This document shows, one piece after another, positions 1-6,137 of a DNA stretch of 6,226 bases. Below the pieces are notes generated by a model. The model was not told the origin of the DNA, ran no database searches, and saw only the letters and a program-made list of their open reading frames with translations. Source of the stretch: Candidatus Pelagibacter sp. (GTDB lineage Bacteria > Pseudomonadota > Alphaproteobacteria > Pelagibacterales > Pelagibacteraceae). Position numbers and translations under genes: made by a program. Position 1 is the first letter of the stretch. Each line of letters starts with the position of its first letter. The DNA lies in NCBI GenBank assembly GCA_017880265.1, contig JAFJTK010000129.1, positions 1 through 6,226 of the forward strand, read 5' to 3'.

Positions 1-404
1 ATGATTTTTCTTTGAAAATATTACCATTAATTTGTTATGAAATAATCTATTCAGGTAAAATATTTAAAAACCCAAGCTTTGATTTAATGGTGAATATCTC
101 TGAAGATGGTTGGTTCGGTAGCTCGATAGGACCCAAGCAACACTTTGCTCATAGTATTTTTAGAGCAGTTGAAAGTGGTAAGTATTTATTACGTTCAGCA
201 AATAATGGTATTGCAGCTATTGTTAATCCCTTAGGTGTTGTTGAGCAAAAAGTTGAATACGGACAGTCAGGCTATATTGATTTTAAAAAAGCTCAAATAA
301 TGCAACCAACATTATTTTCTAAATATGGAAATAAAATCTTTATAACATTAATTTTACTATATATTTTTTTGATATTTTCATTTAATAAATTTAGAAATGA
401 GTAA
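1..404 (+). CDS. lnt: Apolipoprotein N-acyltransferase, C-terminal part (5' end outside window)
   Basis: Lnt is an inner-membrane enzyme that adds the third acyl chain to the N-terminal cysteine of lipoproteins, using phospholipid as donor. The frame is open from base 3 to the TAA at 402-404, giving 133 residues. The TTG at 12-14 is an internal Leu codon, not a start, because the frame continues upstream with D-F-S. Visible marks are the nitrilase-fold catalytic block PLICYEI, with the nucleophile Cys codon at 33-35 (E. coli Cys387 equivalent), then NISEDGWFG, then [11 protein letters not shown] and [17 protein letters not shown], all conserved in the Lnt periplasmic domain. The end is a hydrophobic stretch ([16 protein letters not shown]) followed by a short basic tail, matching the usual C-terminal membrane helix. 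The catalytic Glu and Lys and the N-terminal membrane helices would lie before the window. The gene overlaps metK by 8 nt, so co-transcription is likely. Family assignment is firm. Confidence 0.95.
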   Translation, partial: DFSLKILPLICYEIIYSGKIFKNPSFDLMVNISEDGWFGSSIGPKQHFAHSIFRAVESGKYLLRSANNGIAAIVNPLGVVEQKVEYGQSGYIDFKKAQIMQPTLFSKYGNKIFITLILLYIFLIFSFNKFRNE

Positions 405-1566
405 TTTAAAAAATTTTCTTTTTACAAGTGAGTCAGTATCCGAAGGTCATCCGGATAAAGTTTCAGATAGAATCTCAGATATGGTGGTTGATAGTTATCT
501 ATCTGGAGATCCATTCTCAAGAGTTGCATGTGAAACACTAACAACAACGAACAAAGTAGTTTTAGCGGGAGAAGTTAGAGGTCCTGAGATAAAAAAAGAT
601 GAATTAATTGAAAAAGTTAGAAACTGCATAAAAGATATTGGCTATGATCAGGAAGGTTTTACTTGGAGAGAAGCAACAAAAATAGAAAGCCATCTTCATT
701 CACAATCTGCTGACATTGCAATGGGTGTAGACTCATCTGGAAATAAAGATGAAGGAGCTGGAGACCAAGGTATTATGTTTGGATATGCTTGTAATGAAAC
801 TGATGTTTTAATGCCAGCACCTATTCATTACTCTCATAAAATTTTAAGATTAATGGCAGAAGATAGAAAGTCTGGAAAGTTAAAAAATATAGAACCAGAC
901 AGTAAGAGCCAAGTTACTTTTGAATATGTTGATGGAAAACCTACAAAAGTAAAATCTGTGGTGATATCTTCTCAGCATTCTGCAGATGTTAATCAAGCAC
1001 AAGTTAGAGATTTATTAAGACCTTACATGCTACAATCTATTCCATCAAATTTTCTTGAAGGTTTTAATGAAGAAGAGTTTTACGTTAATCCAACAGGTAA
1101 TTTTGTCATTGGAGGTCCAGATGGAGACTGTGGGCTAACAGGAAGAAAAATTATTGTAGATACATATGGTGGCGCAGCACCTCATGGAGGAGGAGCTTTT
1201 TCTGGAAAAGATCCTACAAAAGTAGACAGGTCTGCAGCTTATGCAGCAAGATATATTGCTAAGAATGTTGTTGCTTCAAAAATTGCAGACAAGTGTTTAA
1301 TTCAATTAGCTTATGCAATAGGTGTTTCTAAACCACTATCAATTTATGTTGATTTATTTGATAATGATTTAGAAAAAAATAAATTTGTTGTAGATAAGAT
1401 AAATGAAAATTTTGATCTAAGTCCTCGAGGTATTAGAGAGATGCTAAATTTAAATAAGCCAATATACGAGAAAACAGCTGCCTACGGGCACTTTGGAAGA
1501 ACACCAGATGATAATGGTTCATTTTCTTGGGAAAAAACTGATAAAACTAGCCATTTTTCTAAATAG
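397..1566 (+). CDS. metK: S-adenosylmethionine synthetase (methionine adenosyltransferase)
   Basis: MetK makes S-adenosylmethionine from ATP and methionine in the cytoplasm, releasing phosphate and pyrophosphate; it normally acts as a tetramer of active-site dimers. At 389 residues it is a normal full length (E. coli 384). Family marks run in order: [14 protein letters not shown] (11-24, with ATP-site His18 and Asp20), [10 protein letters not shown] (103-112), the signature [12 protein letters not shown] (120-131), [20 protein letters not shown] (231-250), and the Gly-rich P-loop-like [17 protein letters not shown] (264-280). The C-terminus has YGHFGR (364-369). The ATG at 397 lies inside the end of lnt (ATGAGTAA); no Shine-Dalgarno-like sequence is visible in the A/T-rich bases before it, so translation may be coupled to lnt. 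No SAM riboswitch can sit directly upstream because that DNA is lnt coding sequence. No missing key residue was noticed. Confidence 0.98.
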   Translation: MSNLKNFLFTSESVSEGHPDKVSDRISDMVVDSYLSGDPFSRVACETLTTTNKVVLAGEVRGPEIKKDELIEKVRNCIKDIGYDQEGFTWREATKIESHLHSQSADIAMGVDSSGNKDEGAGDQGIMFGYACNETDVLMPAPIHYSHKILRLMAEDRKSGKLKNIEPDSKSQVTFEYVDGKPTKVKSVVISSQHSADVNQAQVRDLLRPYMLQSIPSNFLEGFNEEEFYVNPTGNFVIGGPDGDCGLTGRKIIVDTYGGAAPHGGGAFSGKDPTKVDRSAAYAARYIAKNVVASKIADKCLIQLAYAIGVSKPLSIYVDLFDNDLEKNKFVVDKINENFDLSPRGIREMLNLNKPIYEKTAAYGHFGRTPDDNGSFSWEKTDKTSHFSK

Positions 1567-1572
1567 TTTCTG

Positions 1573-1600
1573 TTGAATTAAAAAAAAACTTTACTATATT
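1573..1600 (+). promoter_or_regulatory. Candidate sigma-70-type promoter for the nusA operon
   Basis: A -35-like TTGAAT (1573-1578) and a -10-like TATATT (1595-1600) are separated by 16 nt that include an A-run. Expected transcription start is near A1607, about 58 nt before the nusA start codon and about 16 nt before the leader hairpin. It lies 7 nt after the metK stop, in the only spacer on this side of the cluster. The -10 matches consensus at five of six positions and the -35 at four of six. In such AT-rich DNA, chance matches are common, so position is the main support. Confidence 0.5.
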
Positions 1601-1622
1601 GCCCTTACATTATTGAATTTAC

Positions 1623-1649
1623 AAAATGGGCATTAGCCCATTTTTTTTT
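1623..1649 (+). terminator. Intrinsic-terminator-shaped hairpin in the nusA leader (possible attenuator)
   Basis: A perfect 9-bp stem, AAAATGGGC (1623-1631) with GCCCATTTT (1636-1644), closes a 4-nt ATTA loop, and a run of nine T residues (1641-1649) covers the end of the stem and continues past it. This is the standard shape of a Rho-independent terminator. It may simply end lnt-metK transcripts. But nusA begins only 15 nt after the T-run, with no space for a promoter in between, so RNA for nusA and later genes must pass through it. That points to partial read-through or attenuation, and NusA itself acts at such hairpins. The structure is seen directly; the regulatory role is inferred. Confidence 0.8.
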
Positions 1650-1653
1650 GGAG
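1650..1653 (+). promoter_or_regulatory. Ribosome binding site of nusA
   Basis: GGAG lies immediately after the T-run of the leader hairpin and 11 nt before the ATG at 1665. It decides the start: the upstream in-frame ATG at 1626 sits inside the hairpin stem, has no ribosome binding site, and would add a 13-residue extension (MGISPFFFGANKN) unlike any NusA N-terminus I know. Confidence 0.7.
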
Positions 1654-1664
1654 CAAACAAAAAC

Positions 1665-3218
1665 ATGTTAAATAAAAGAGCAGATAAATTAGAATTATTA
1701 AGAATAGCTGAAGCAGTAGCTTTAGAAAAATCTATCGACAAAGAACTAATTATTAGTTCAATGGAAACTGGAATTGCAAAAGCAGCAAAGTCTAAATTTG
1801 GTCAGGAAAATGAAATAAAAGTTTCAATTAATAGAGATAATGGTGACATTGAAATCTTTAGAAAATTGATTGTTGCTGAAAATCCAGAAAACTCTAATAC
1901 AGAAATTAAACTTGAAGACGCAATTAATCTAAATGAAATTAACAAAGACAAAGCAGTTGGAGATGAGGTGTTACAACCGTTACCATCTTTTGACTTTGGA
2001 AGAATTGCAGCTCAAACGGCAAAACAAGTAATCAGTTTTAATGTAAGAGAAGCTGAGAGAGAAAGACAATACAATGACTTTATTGATAAAAAAGATACAA
2101 TTTTAAGTGGTATTGTTAAAAGACTAGAATTTGGAAATGTTATTGCTGATCTTGGACGTACTGAAGCAATTATCCAAAAAAATGAAATGATACCAAGAGA
2201 AAATATTAAAGCTGGAGATAGAATTAAAGCTTATTGCTATGATGTAAGAAGAGAGCCGAGAGGACAACAAATTTTCTTATCAAGAGCACACCCAAAGTTT
2301 ATGGAAAAACTTTTTGTTCAAGAAGTGCCAGAAATTTATGATGGATTAATTGAGATAAAATCTTCATCAAGAGATCCTGGCAGTAGAGCAAAAATTTGTG
2401 TTAAAGCAGTAGATACATCTCTTGATCCAGTTGGAGCTTGCGTGGGTATGAGAGGTTCTAGAGTTCAAGCTGTTGTAAATGAATTACAAGGTGAAAAAAT
2501 TGATATTGTGAATTGGTCTGAAGATCCTGCAATCTTGGTTTCGAATGCTTTGTCACCAGCAGAAGTTCAAAGAGTAAATGTAGACTCAGAAAGAAAAAAA
2601 TTAGACGTAATTTTAACTGAAGAAAATTTAAGTAAAGCAATTGGAAGAAGAGGTCAAAACGTAAGACTTGCAACTAAGTTATTAAATTATGAAATTAATA
2701 TAATGACTGATGCAGAAGACTCGGAAAGAAGACAATCTGAATTTAAAGAAAAAACAGAAAATTTTGTTAAAAACTTAGAGTTAGATGAAACGTTGGGTCA
2801 ATTACTTGTTGCTGAAGGGTTTTCATCAATAGATGATATTAAAGATACTACCGCAGAAAGTTTAATGAAAATTGAAGGTATTGAAGAAGATACTGCAAAA
2901 GCGTTAATAGAAAGAGCAAAAGAATTTCATCAAAAAGATCAAGAAGATATTTCAGAAAGAATAAAAGAATTAGGTCTTCAAGATGCTTTGATAAATTTAA
3001 AAGGACTAACGCCTGGAATGTTAATGACTTTAGGTGATCAAAAAATTCTAACTTTAGAAGATTTTGCTGATTTAGCATCAGACGAGCTAACAGGTGGATT
3101 TGATATCGTTAAAGGTGAAAGAGTAAAAATCCAAGGTTACTTGGAAGATTTTGCTTTATCAAAAGAAGAAGCGGATGAACTGATTATGTCTGCGAGAAAC
3201 ATTGTCTACAAAGATTGA
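1665..3218 (+). CDS. nusA: Transcription elongation/termination/antitermination factor NusA
   Basis: NusA binds RNA polymerase and nascent RNA, promoting pausing and hairpin-dependent termination and taking part in rRNA antitermination. From the ATG at 1665 the protein has 517 residues, close to E. coli's 495. Domains in order: the polymerase-binding N-terminal domain (about 1-125, with LLRIAEAVALEK near the start and FGRIAAQTAKQVI at 111-123); an S1 domain (about 142-207, ending FLSRAHP); KH1 with DPVGACVGMRGSRVQAV (254-270, GxxG = GMRG 261-264); KH2 with AIGRRGQNVRLA (325-336, GRRG 327-330); and C-terminal helix-hairpin-helix/acidic repeats at about 375-420 (LLVAEGFSSIDDI ... IEGIEEDTAKAL) and about 437-510 (LKGLTPGML ... 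LEDFADLASDEL). The start is set by the GGAG at 1650. rimP, commonly just upstream, is absent, and infB follows after 10 nt. The terminator-like leader could give autoregulation, which is inference. Confidence 0.97.
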   Translation: MLNKRADKLELLRIAEAVALEKSIDKELIISSMETGIAKAAKSKFGQENEIKVSINRDNGDIEIFRKLIVAENPENSNTEIKLEDAINLNEINKDKAVGDEVLQPLPSFDFGRIAAQTAKQVISFNVREAERERQYNDFIDKKDTILSGIVKRLEFGNVIADLGRTEAIIQKNEMIPRENIKAGDRIKAYCYDVRREPRGQQIFLSRAHPKFMEKLFVQEVPEIYDGLIEIKSSSRDPGSRAKICVKAVDTSLDPVGACVGMRGSRVQAVVNELQGEKIDIVNWSEDPAILVSNALSPAEVQRVNVDSERKKLDVILTEENLSKAIGRRGQNVRLATKLLNYEINIMTDAEDSERRQSEFKEKTENFVKNLELDETLGQLLVAEGFSSIDDIKDTTAESLMKIEGIEEDTAKALIERAKEFHQKDQEDISERIKELGLQDALINLKGLTPGMLMTLGDQKILTLEDFADLASDELTGGFDIVKGERVKIQGYLEDFALSKEEADELIMSARNIVYKD

Positions 3219-3228
3219 GTGATGAGCT

Positions 3229-5448
3229 ATGGAAAAGAAAACAAAATTAACAATATCTGGCACAGCCAAAAAATCGTTCAAAAATATTGAGCTTGCAAAA
3301 ACTCAAGGAAAAAATTCTGTAGTAATAGAAAAACAACCAAGCAAATTTCCAAGTAGAGGTGGATCGTCTAGACCTGGAGGCTTTAAGCCGAAAACGACCT
3401 CAACATTTAATAGAGGAGCTCCTATAAAACCATCATTTGCACCTAAATCACCCCCAATAACAAATGACTTTGAGCGAAGAAAGTTGGCAGAGCAAAGAGC
3501 CACAAAAAGACTTAAAGGGGACAATGATAATAAAGATAAAAAAACTTTAAAAGCTGGAACCAAAAAAAGAGAATTAAAATTAACAGTCTCACGAGCTTTA
3601 AGTGATGAGATTGAAGCAAGAGAAAGAAGTTTAGCCTCTGTAAAGAGAGCAAGGCAAAAAGAGAATAAAAATTTAACTAAAGAAGAAGCTCAAGAAAATT
3701 TAAAACCAGTTAAACGAGATGTGAATATTCCTGAAGCTATTACCGTTAGAGAGCTTGCTAACAGAATGGCTGAACAATCGAGTAATGTTATTAAGTTTTT
3801 ATTTGGAATGGGCGTAACAGTAACTATCAATCAAACATTAGCAGCTGATACTGCTGAATACTTAGTAAAAGAGTTTGGGCACAATCCAATTAGAGAAGAA
3901 AAAGCTGAAGAAATAATTCAAAAGATTAAAGCAACAAGAGTAGAAAATTTAAAAAATAGACCACCAATTATAACTGTAATGGGTCACGTAGATCATGGTA
4001 AAACTTCAGTGCTAGATGTTTTAAGAAGTGCAAATGTTGTATCTGGAGAATTTGGTGGAATAACTCAACACATTGGAGCTTATCAAATAGAAAGCCAATC
4101 TAATAAATTAACTTTTATTGACACACCAGGTCACGCCGCATTTACAGAAATGAGAGCAAGAGGTTCTAAATTAACAGATGTGGTTGTATTAGTGGTAGCT
4201 GCTGATGATGGTGTTAAACCACAAACAGTAGAGTCTATAAAGCACGCTAAAGCTGCAAATGTTCCAATAGTTGTAGCTATTAACAAATGTGATTTACCAG
4301 ATGCAGATCCACAAAAAATTAAAAACCAATTACTAGAGCATGAGCTTATTGCTGAAGATTTATCAGGTGATACTTTAATGGTTGAAATCTCAGCAACAAC
4401 TAAAATGAATTTAGATAAATTAGTTGAAGCAATTATTTTACAAGCTGAAATATTAGATTTAAAAACTGATTTCGAATCTAAGGCTACGGGAATCGTATTA
4501 GAATCTAAAATTGATGTTGGAAGAGGGCCTGTTGCAACAATCATAGTAACTACTGGAACTTTAAAAAGAGGAGATTTTTTTGTAAGTGGTTTGAAATGGG
4601 GAAAAGTCAGAGCAATAATTGATGATAAAGGAAAAAATATTAATGAAGCACCTCCATCAGCACCAGTTGAAATTTTAGGAATTAATGGTGCAGCAAAATC
4701 TGGAGATGATTTTATCGTTGTTGACAATGAAAAAGAGGCAAAAACTTTAAGTGAAAATAGAGCCCAAGAAAGCAAAGAGGCTAAAAACCCATTAACATTT
4801 GCAACGCAAGACTCTGCTTTTTCAGATAATTCAGCTGAGGAATTAAATTTAATAATTAAATCAGATGTACATGGATCATCTGAAGCAATTAAAAATGCAA
4901 TTGGTCAGATTAAACATGATGAAGTTAAACCAAAAATAATTTTAGCAGATATAGGAATGGTAACAGAAACAGATGTTACTTTAGCTAAAGCTTCAAATGC
5001 AGTTTTAATTGCATTCAATGTTAAGCCAAGTAAGGAAGCAAAAAAATTAGCAGAAAATGAAAAAATTAAAATCTCATCATATAATATTATTTATGAAGTT
5101 TTAGATTATATAAAACAAAAAATGTCAGGATTATTATCTCCTGATATTCAAGAAACAGTTACAGGAACTGCTCAAATTTTAGAAATTTTTAAAGTCTCGG
5201 GAGCTGGAAAAGTAGCAGGGTCTAAAGTGATGGAGGGTGAAATCACTACTACTTCAGACGTTCGAATAATTAGAGATGGAGCAATTATTTATACAGGAAA
5301 AGTTGGAACTCTATTTAGAGAAAAAAACCAGGTAAAACAGGTTAGTAACGGTCAAGAGTGTGGAATTACAGTAAAAGATTACATGGATTTCCAAAAAAAC
5401 GACACAATAGAGGCATTTAGTGTAACATCTACTGAGAGAATGATTTAA
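3229..5448 (+). CDS. infB: Translation initiation factor IF-2
   Basis: IF2 is the GTPase that places initiator fMet-tRNA on the 30S subunit and promotes 50S joining. The 739 residues are shorter than E. coli IF2 (890), with the difference in the variable N-terminus. Order: an alphaproteobacterial-type N-terminal block (LTISG ... NSVVIEK, 7-35); a basic Gly/Pro/Ser-rich, probably disordered linker (about 38-78); charged helical sequence with LTVSRALSDEIEARERSLAS (118-137); the IF2 N domain (about 162-213, IPEAITVRELANRMA); the G domain with G1 GHVDHGKTS (252-260), G2 GGIT (276-279), G3 DTPGH (298-302), G4 NKCD (352-355) and G5 SAT (388-390); then domains II, III and the fMet-tRNA-binding C domains, with SDVHGSSEAI (545-554), IRDGAIIYTGKVG (681-693) and ECGITVKDY (710-718). 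All GTPase motifs are intact. Only 10 nt separate it from nusA, so the ylxR gene often found here is absent. The start has just a weak TGAG upstream. Its TAA shares an A with the rbfA ATG. Confidence 0.98.
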   Translation: MEKKTKLTISGTAKKSFKNIELAKTQGKNSVVIEKQPSKFPSRGGSSRPGGFKPKTTSTFNRGAPIKPSFAPKSPPITNDFERRKLAEQRATKRLKGDNDNKDKKTLKAGTKKRELKLTVSRALSDEIEARERSLASVKRARQKENKNLTKEEAQENLKPVKRDVNIPEAITVRELANRMAEQSSNVIKFLFGMGVTVTINQTLAADTAEYLVKEFGHNPIREEKAEEIIQKIKATRVENLKNRPPIITVMGHVDHGKTSVLDVLRSANVVSGEFGGITQHIGAYQIESQSNKLTFIDTPGHAAFTEMRARGSKLTDVVVLVVAADDGVKPQTVESIKHAKAANVPIVVAINKCDLPDADPQKIKNQLLEHELIAEDLSGDTLMVEISATTKMNLDKLVEAIILQAEILDLKTDFESKATGIVLESKIDVGRGPVATIIVTTGTLKRGDFFVSGLKWGKVRAIIDDKGKNINEAPPSAPVEILGINGAAKSGDDFIVVDNEKEAKTLSENRAQESKEAKNPLTFATQDSAFSDNSAEELNLIIKSDVHGSSEAIKNAIGQIKHDEVKPKIILADIGMVTETDVTLAKASNAVLIAFNVKPSKEAKKLAENEKIKISSYNIIYEVLDYIKQKMSGLLSPDIQETVTGTAQILEIFKVSGAGKVAGSKVMEGEITTTSDVRIIRDGAIIYTGKVGTLFREKNQVKQVSNGQECGITVKDYMDFQKNDTIEAFSVTSTERMI

Positions 5449-5816
5449 TGAGCGATAGAATTGGAAAGCCAATATCACAAAGACAGCTAAGGGTTGGAGA
5501 AATGATCAAGCAGTCTTTAAGCATGATTTTTATAAAAAATGAGGCTAAGGTCCCGAATTTAGAAACTAATACTATAACGGTTACTGAGGTTAGAATGAGC
5601 CAAGACTTGAAAATTGCTAAAGCATATGTGCTTCCATTGGGTGGCAAAAATGCAGAGGAAGTGATTGAAGTTTTAAAAAAATACTCATTTTTAATTAGAA
5701 AAATTTTATCACAAAAAGTGGTTATGAAATTTTTACCAAAATTACTCTTTAGAAAAGACGAGTCTTTTGAGTATGCGGAAAAAATAGAAAACTTAATAAA
5801 ACAAACAAATAAATAG
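5448..5816 (+). CDS. rbfA: 30S ribosome-binding factor RbfA
   Basis: RbfA is a small KH-fold protein that binds the immature 30S subunit and helps mature the 5' end of 16S rRNA, especially at low temperature. The 122 residues are normal for the family. Visible marks are SQRQLRVGEMIKQSLSMIF (10-28), the first helix region; ITVTEVRMSQDLKIAKAYVL (43-62), matching the typical 'vsVSpDLrhAkVyv' strand and turn; and KFLPKLLFRKDESFEYAEKI (94-113), the most conserved C-terminal block. It starts in the TAATG junction with infB (1-nt overlap), with a weak purine-rich GAGAG (5434-5438) upstream, so translational coupling to infB is likely. It ends 12 nt before rpsO; truB, which commonly intervenes, is absent. 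Confidence 0.96.
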   Translation: MSDRIGKPISQRQLRVGEMIKQSLSMIFIKNEAKVPNLETNTITVTEVRMSQDLKIAKAYVLPLGGKNAEEVIEVLKKYSFLIRKILSQKVVMKFLPKLLFRKDESFEYAEKIENLIKQTNK

Positions 5817-5818
5817 GA
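5815..5818 (+). promoter_or_regulatory. Probable ribosome binding site of rpsO
   Basis: AGGA overlaps the rbfA stop codon (TAG at 5814-5816) and lies 10 nt before the rpsO ATG. A second purine run, AGAGG (5823-5827), is only 1 nt from the ATG and probably too close to serve. This placement suggests ribosomes finishing rbfA could feed rpsO initiation. Confidence 0.55.
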
Positions 5819-5828
5819 AAAAAGAGGC

Positions 5829-6077
5829 ATGAACAAAAAGGCACAAGAATTAGCAATGCACGAAAAAGATACTGGATCTTCAGAGGTACAGATAGCTTTG
5901 CTAACAGAGAAAATTGAAACTCTCTCTACACACATTAAGCAATTCAAAAAAGATAAACATTCATCTGTTGGATTGTTGAGAGCGGTAAATAGAAGAAAGA
6001 AATTGTTAGAATACCTAAAGAATACAAAAATGGATTCTTACAAAAATGTACTGTCGAAATTGGGATTAAGAAAATAA
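5829..6077 (+). CDS. rpsO: Small ribosomal subunit protein uS15
   Basis: S15 is a primary 16S rRNA-binding protein of the 30S platform and contributes to an intersubunit bridge. The 82 residues compare with 89 in E. coli. Recognisable blocks are DTGSSEVQIALLTEKIETLS (14-33, the most conserved S15 stretch), KKDKHSSVGLLRAVNRRKKL (40-59) and LLEYLKNTKMDSYKNVLSKL (59-78), ending GLRK. Two oddities: about eight fewer residues lie before the DTGS motif than in E. coli, and the usual HSRRGLL reads HSSVGLL, with Ser46 and Val47 in place of the arginine pair. The start cannot move upstream, because the same frame runs into the rbfA stop at 5814-5816 with no other start codon between. The partner gene pnp follows in the conserved rpsO-pnp order. 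Confidence 0.96.
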   Translation: MNKKAQELAMHEKDTGSSEVQIALLTEKIETLSTHIKQFKKDKHSSVGLLRAVNRRKKLLEYLKNTKMDSYKNVLSKLGLRK

Positions 6078-6092
6078 AGATCAAGCTAGATA

Positions 6093-6137
6093 GAACGGAA
6101 TGGAACGAAACGAACGAAACGAAATGGAAATGAAATG
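6093..6137 (+). repeat. Short purine-rich tandem repeat between rpsO and pnp
   Basis: The spacer breaks into nine consecutive units of 4-6 nt, mostly fitting RAAYG: GAACG, GAATG, GAACG, AAACG, AACG, AAACG, AAATG, GAAATG, AAATG. The last unit contains the pnp start codon. Within it, the 9-mer GAACGAAAC occurs twice perfectly in tandem (6103-6111 and 6112-6120), followed by GAA. Pyrimidines occur almost only in the fourth position of each unit, so the RNA should be largely unpaired. Several GGAA-like elements precede pnp, but no strong Shine-Dalgarno stands out. The stretch from the rpsO stop to 6092 shows nothing beyond a very weak ATC/GAT pairing. Confidence 0.8.

Noticed and set aside
12..14. 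TTG as the start of the lnt frame
   Set aside because: The frame is open upstream to the window edge, and the conserved catalytic block starts only four residues later; this is an internal Leu codon.
340..396. Possible SAM riboswitch or promoter directly before metK
   Set aside because: The DNA encodes the conserved C-terminal membrane helix of Lnt and is A/T-rich without visible paired stems; no riboswitch pattern was found.
1626..1664. 13-residue N-terminal extension of NusA from the ATG at 1626
   Set aside because: That ATG is part of the leader hairpin stem and lacks a ribosome binding site. The ATG at 1665 has GGAG upstream and gives a normal NusA N-terminus.
2458..3078. Two Leu-rich open frames on the - strand inside nusA
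   Set aside because: They are complements of the Glu/Lys-rich NusA C-terminal half, with no supporting start signal or family resemblance.
3303..3563. 86-codon open frame on the - strand in the infB N-terminal linker
   Set aside because: It is the antisense of the low-complexity IF2 linker, with no independent evidence.
4131..4775. 214-codon open frame on the - strand inside infB
   Set aside because: It lies fully opposite the IF2 GTPase and domain II sequence, resembles no known family and has a composition expected from the complement of an AT-rich gene.
5767..5799. Possible internal promoter before rpsO (TTGAGT ... TTAATA/TAATAA)
   Set aside because: The spacing is about 20-21 nt, too long, and such matches are frequent by chance in this AT-rich sequence.
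5429..5947. 172-codon open frame on the - strand across rbfA and rpsO
   Set aside because: It is antisense to two recognisable genes; its hydrophobic, Phe/Ser-rich content is the usual complement of Lys/Glu-rich coding sequence.
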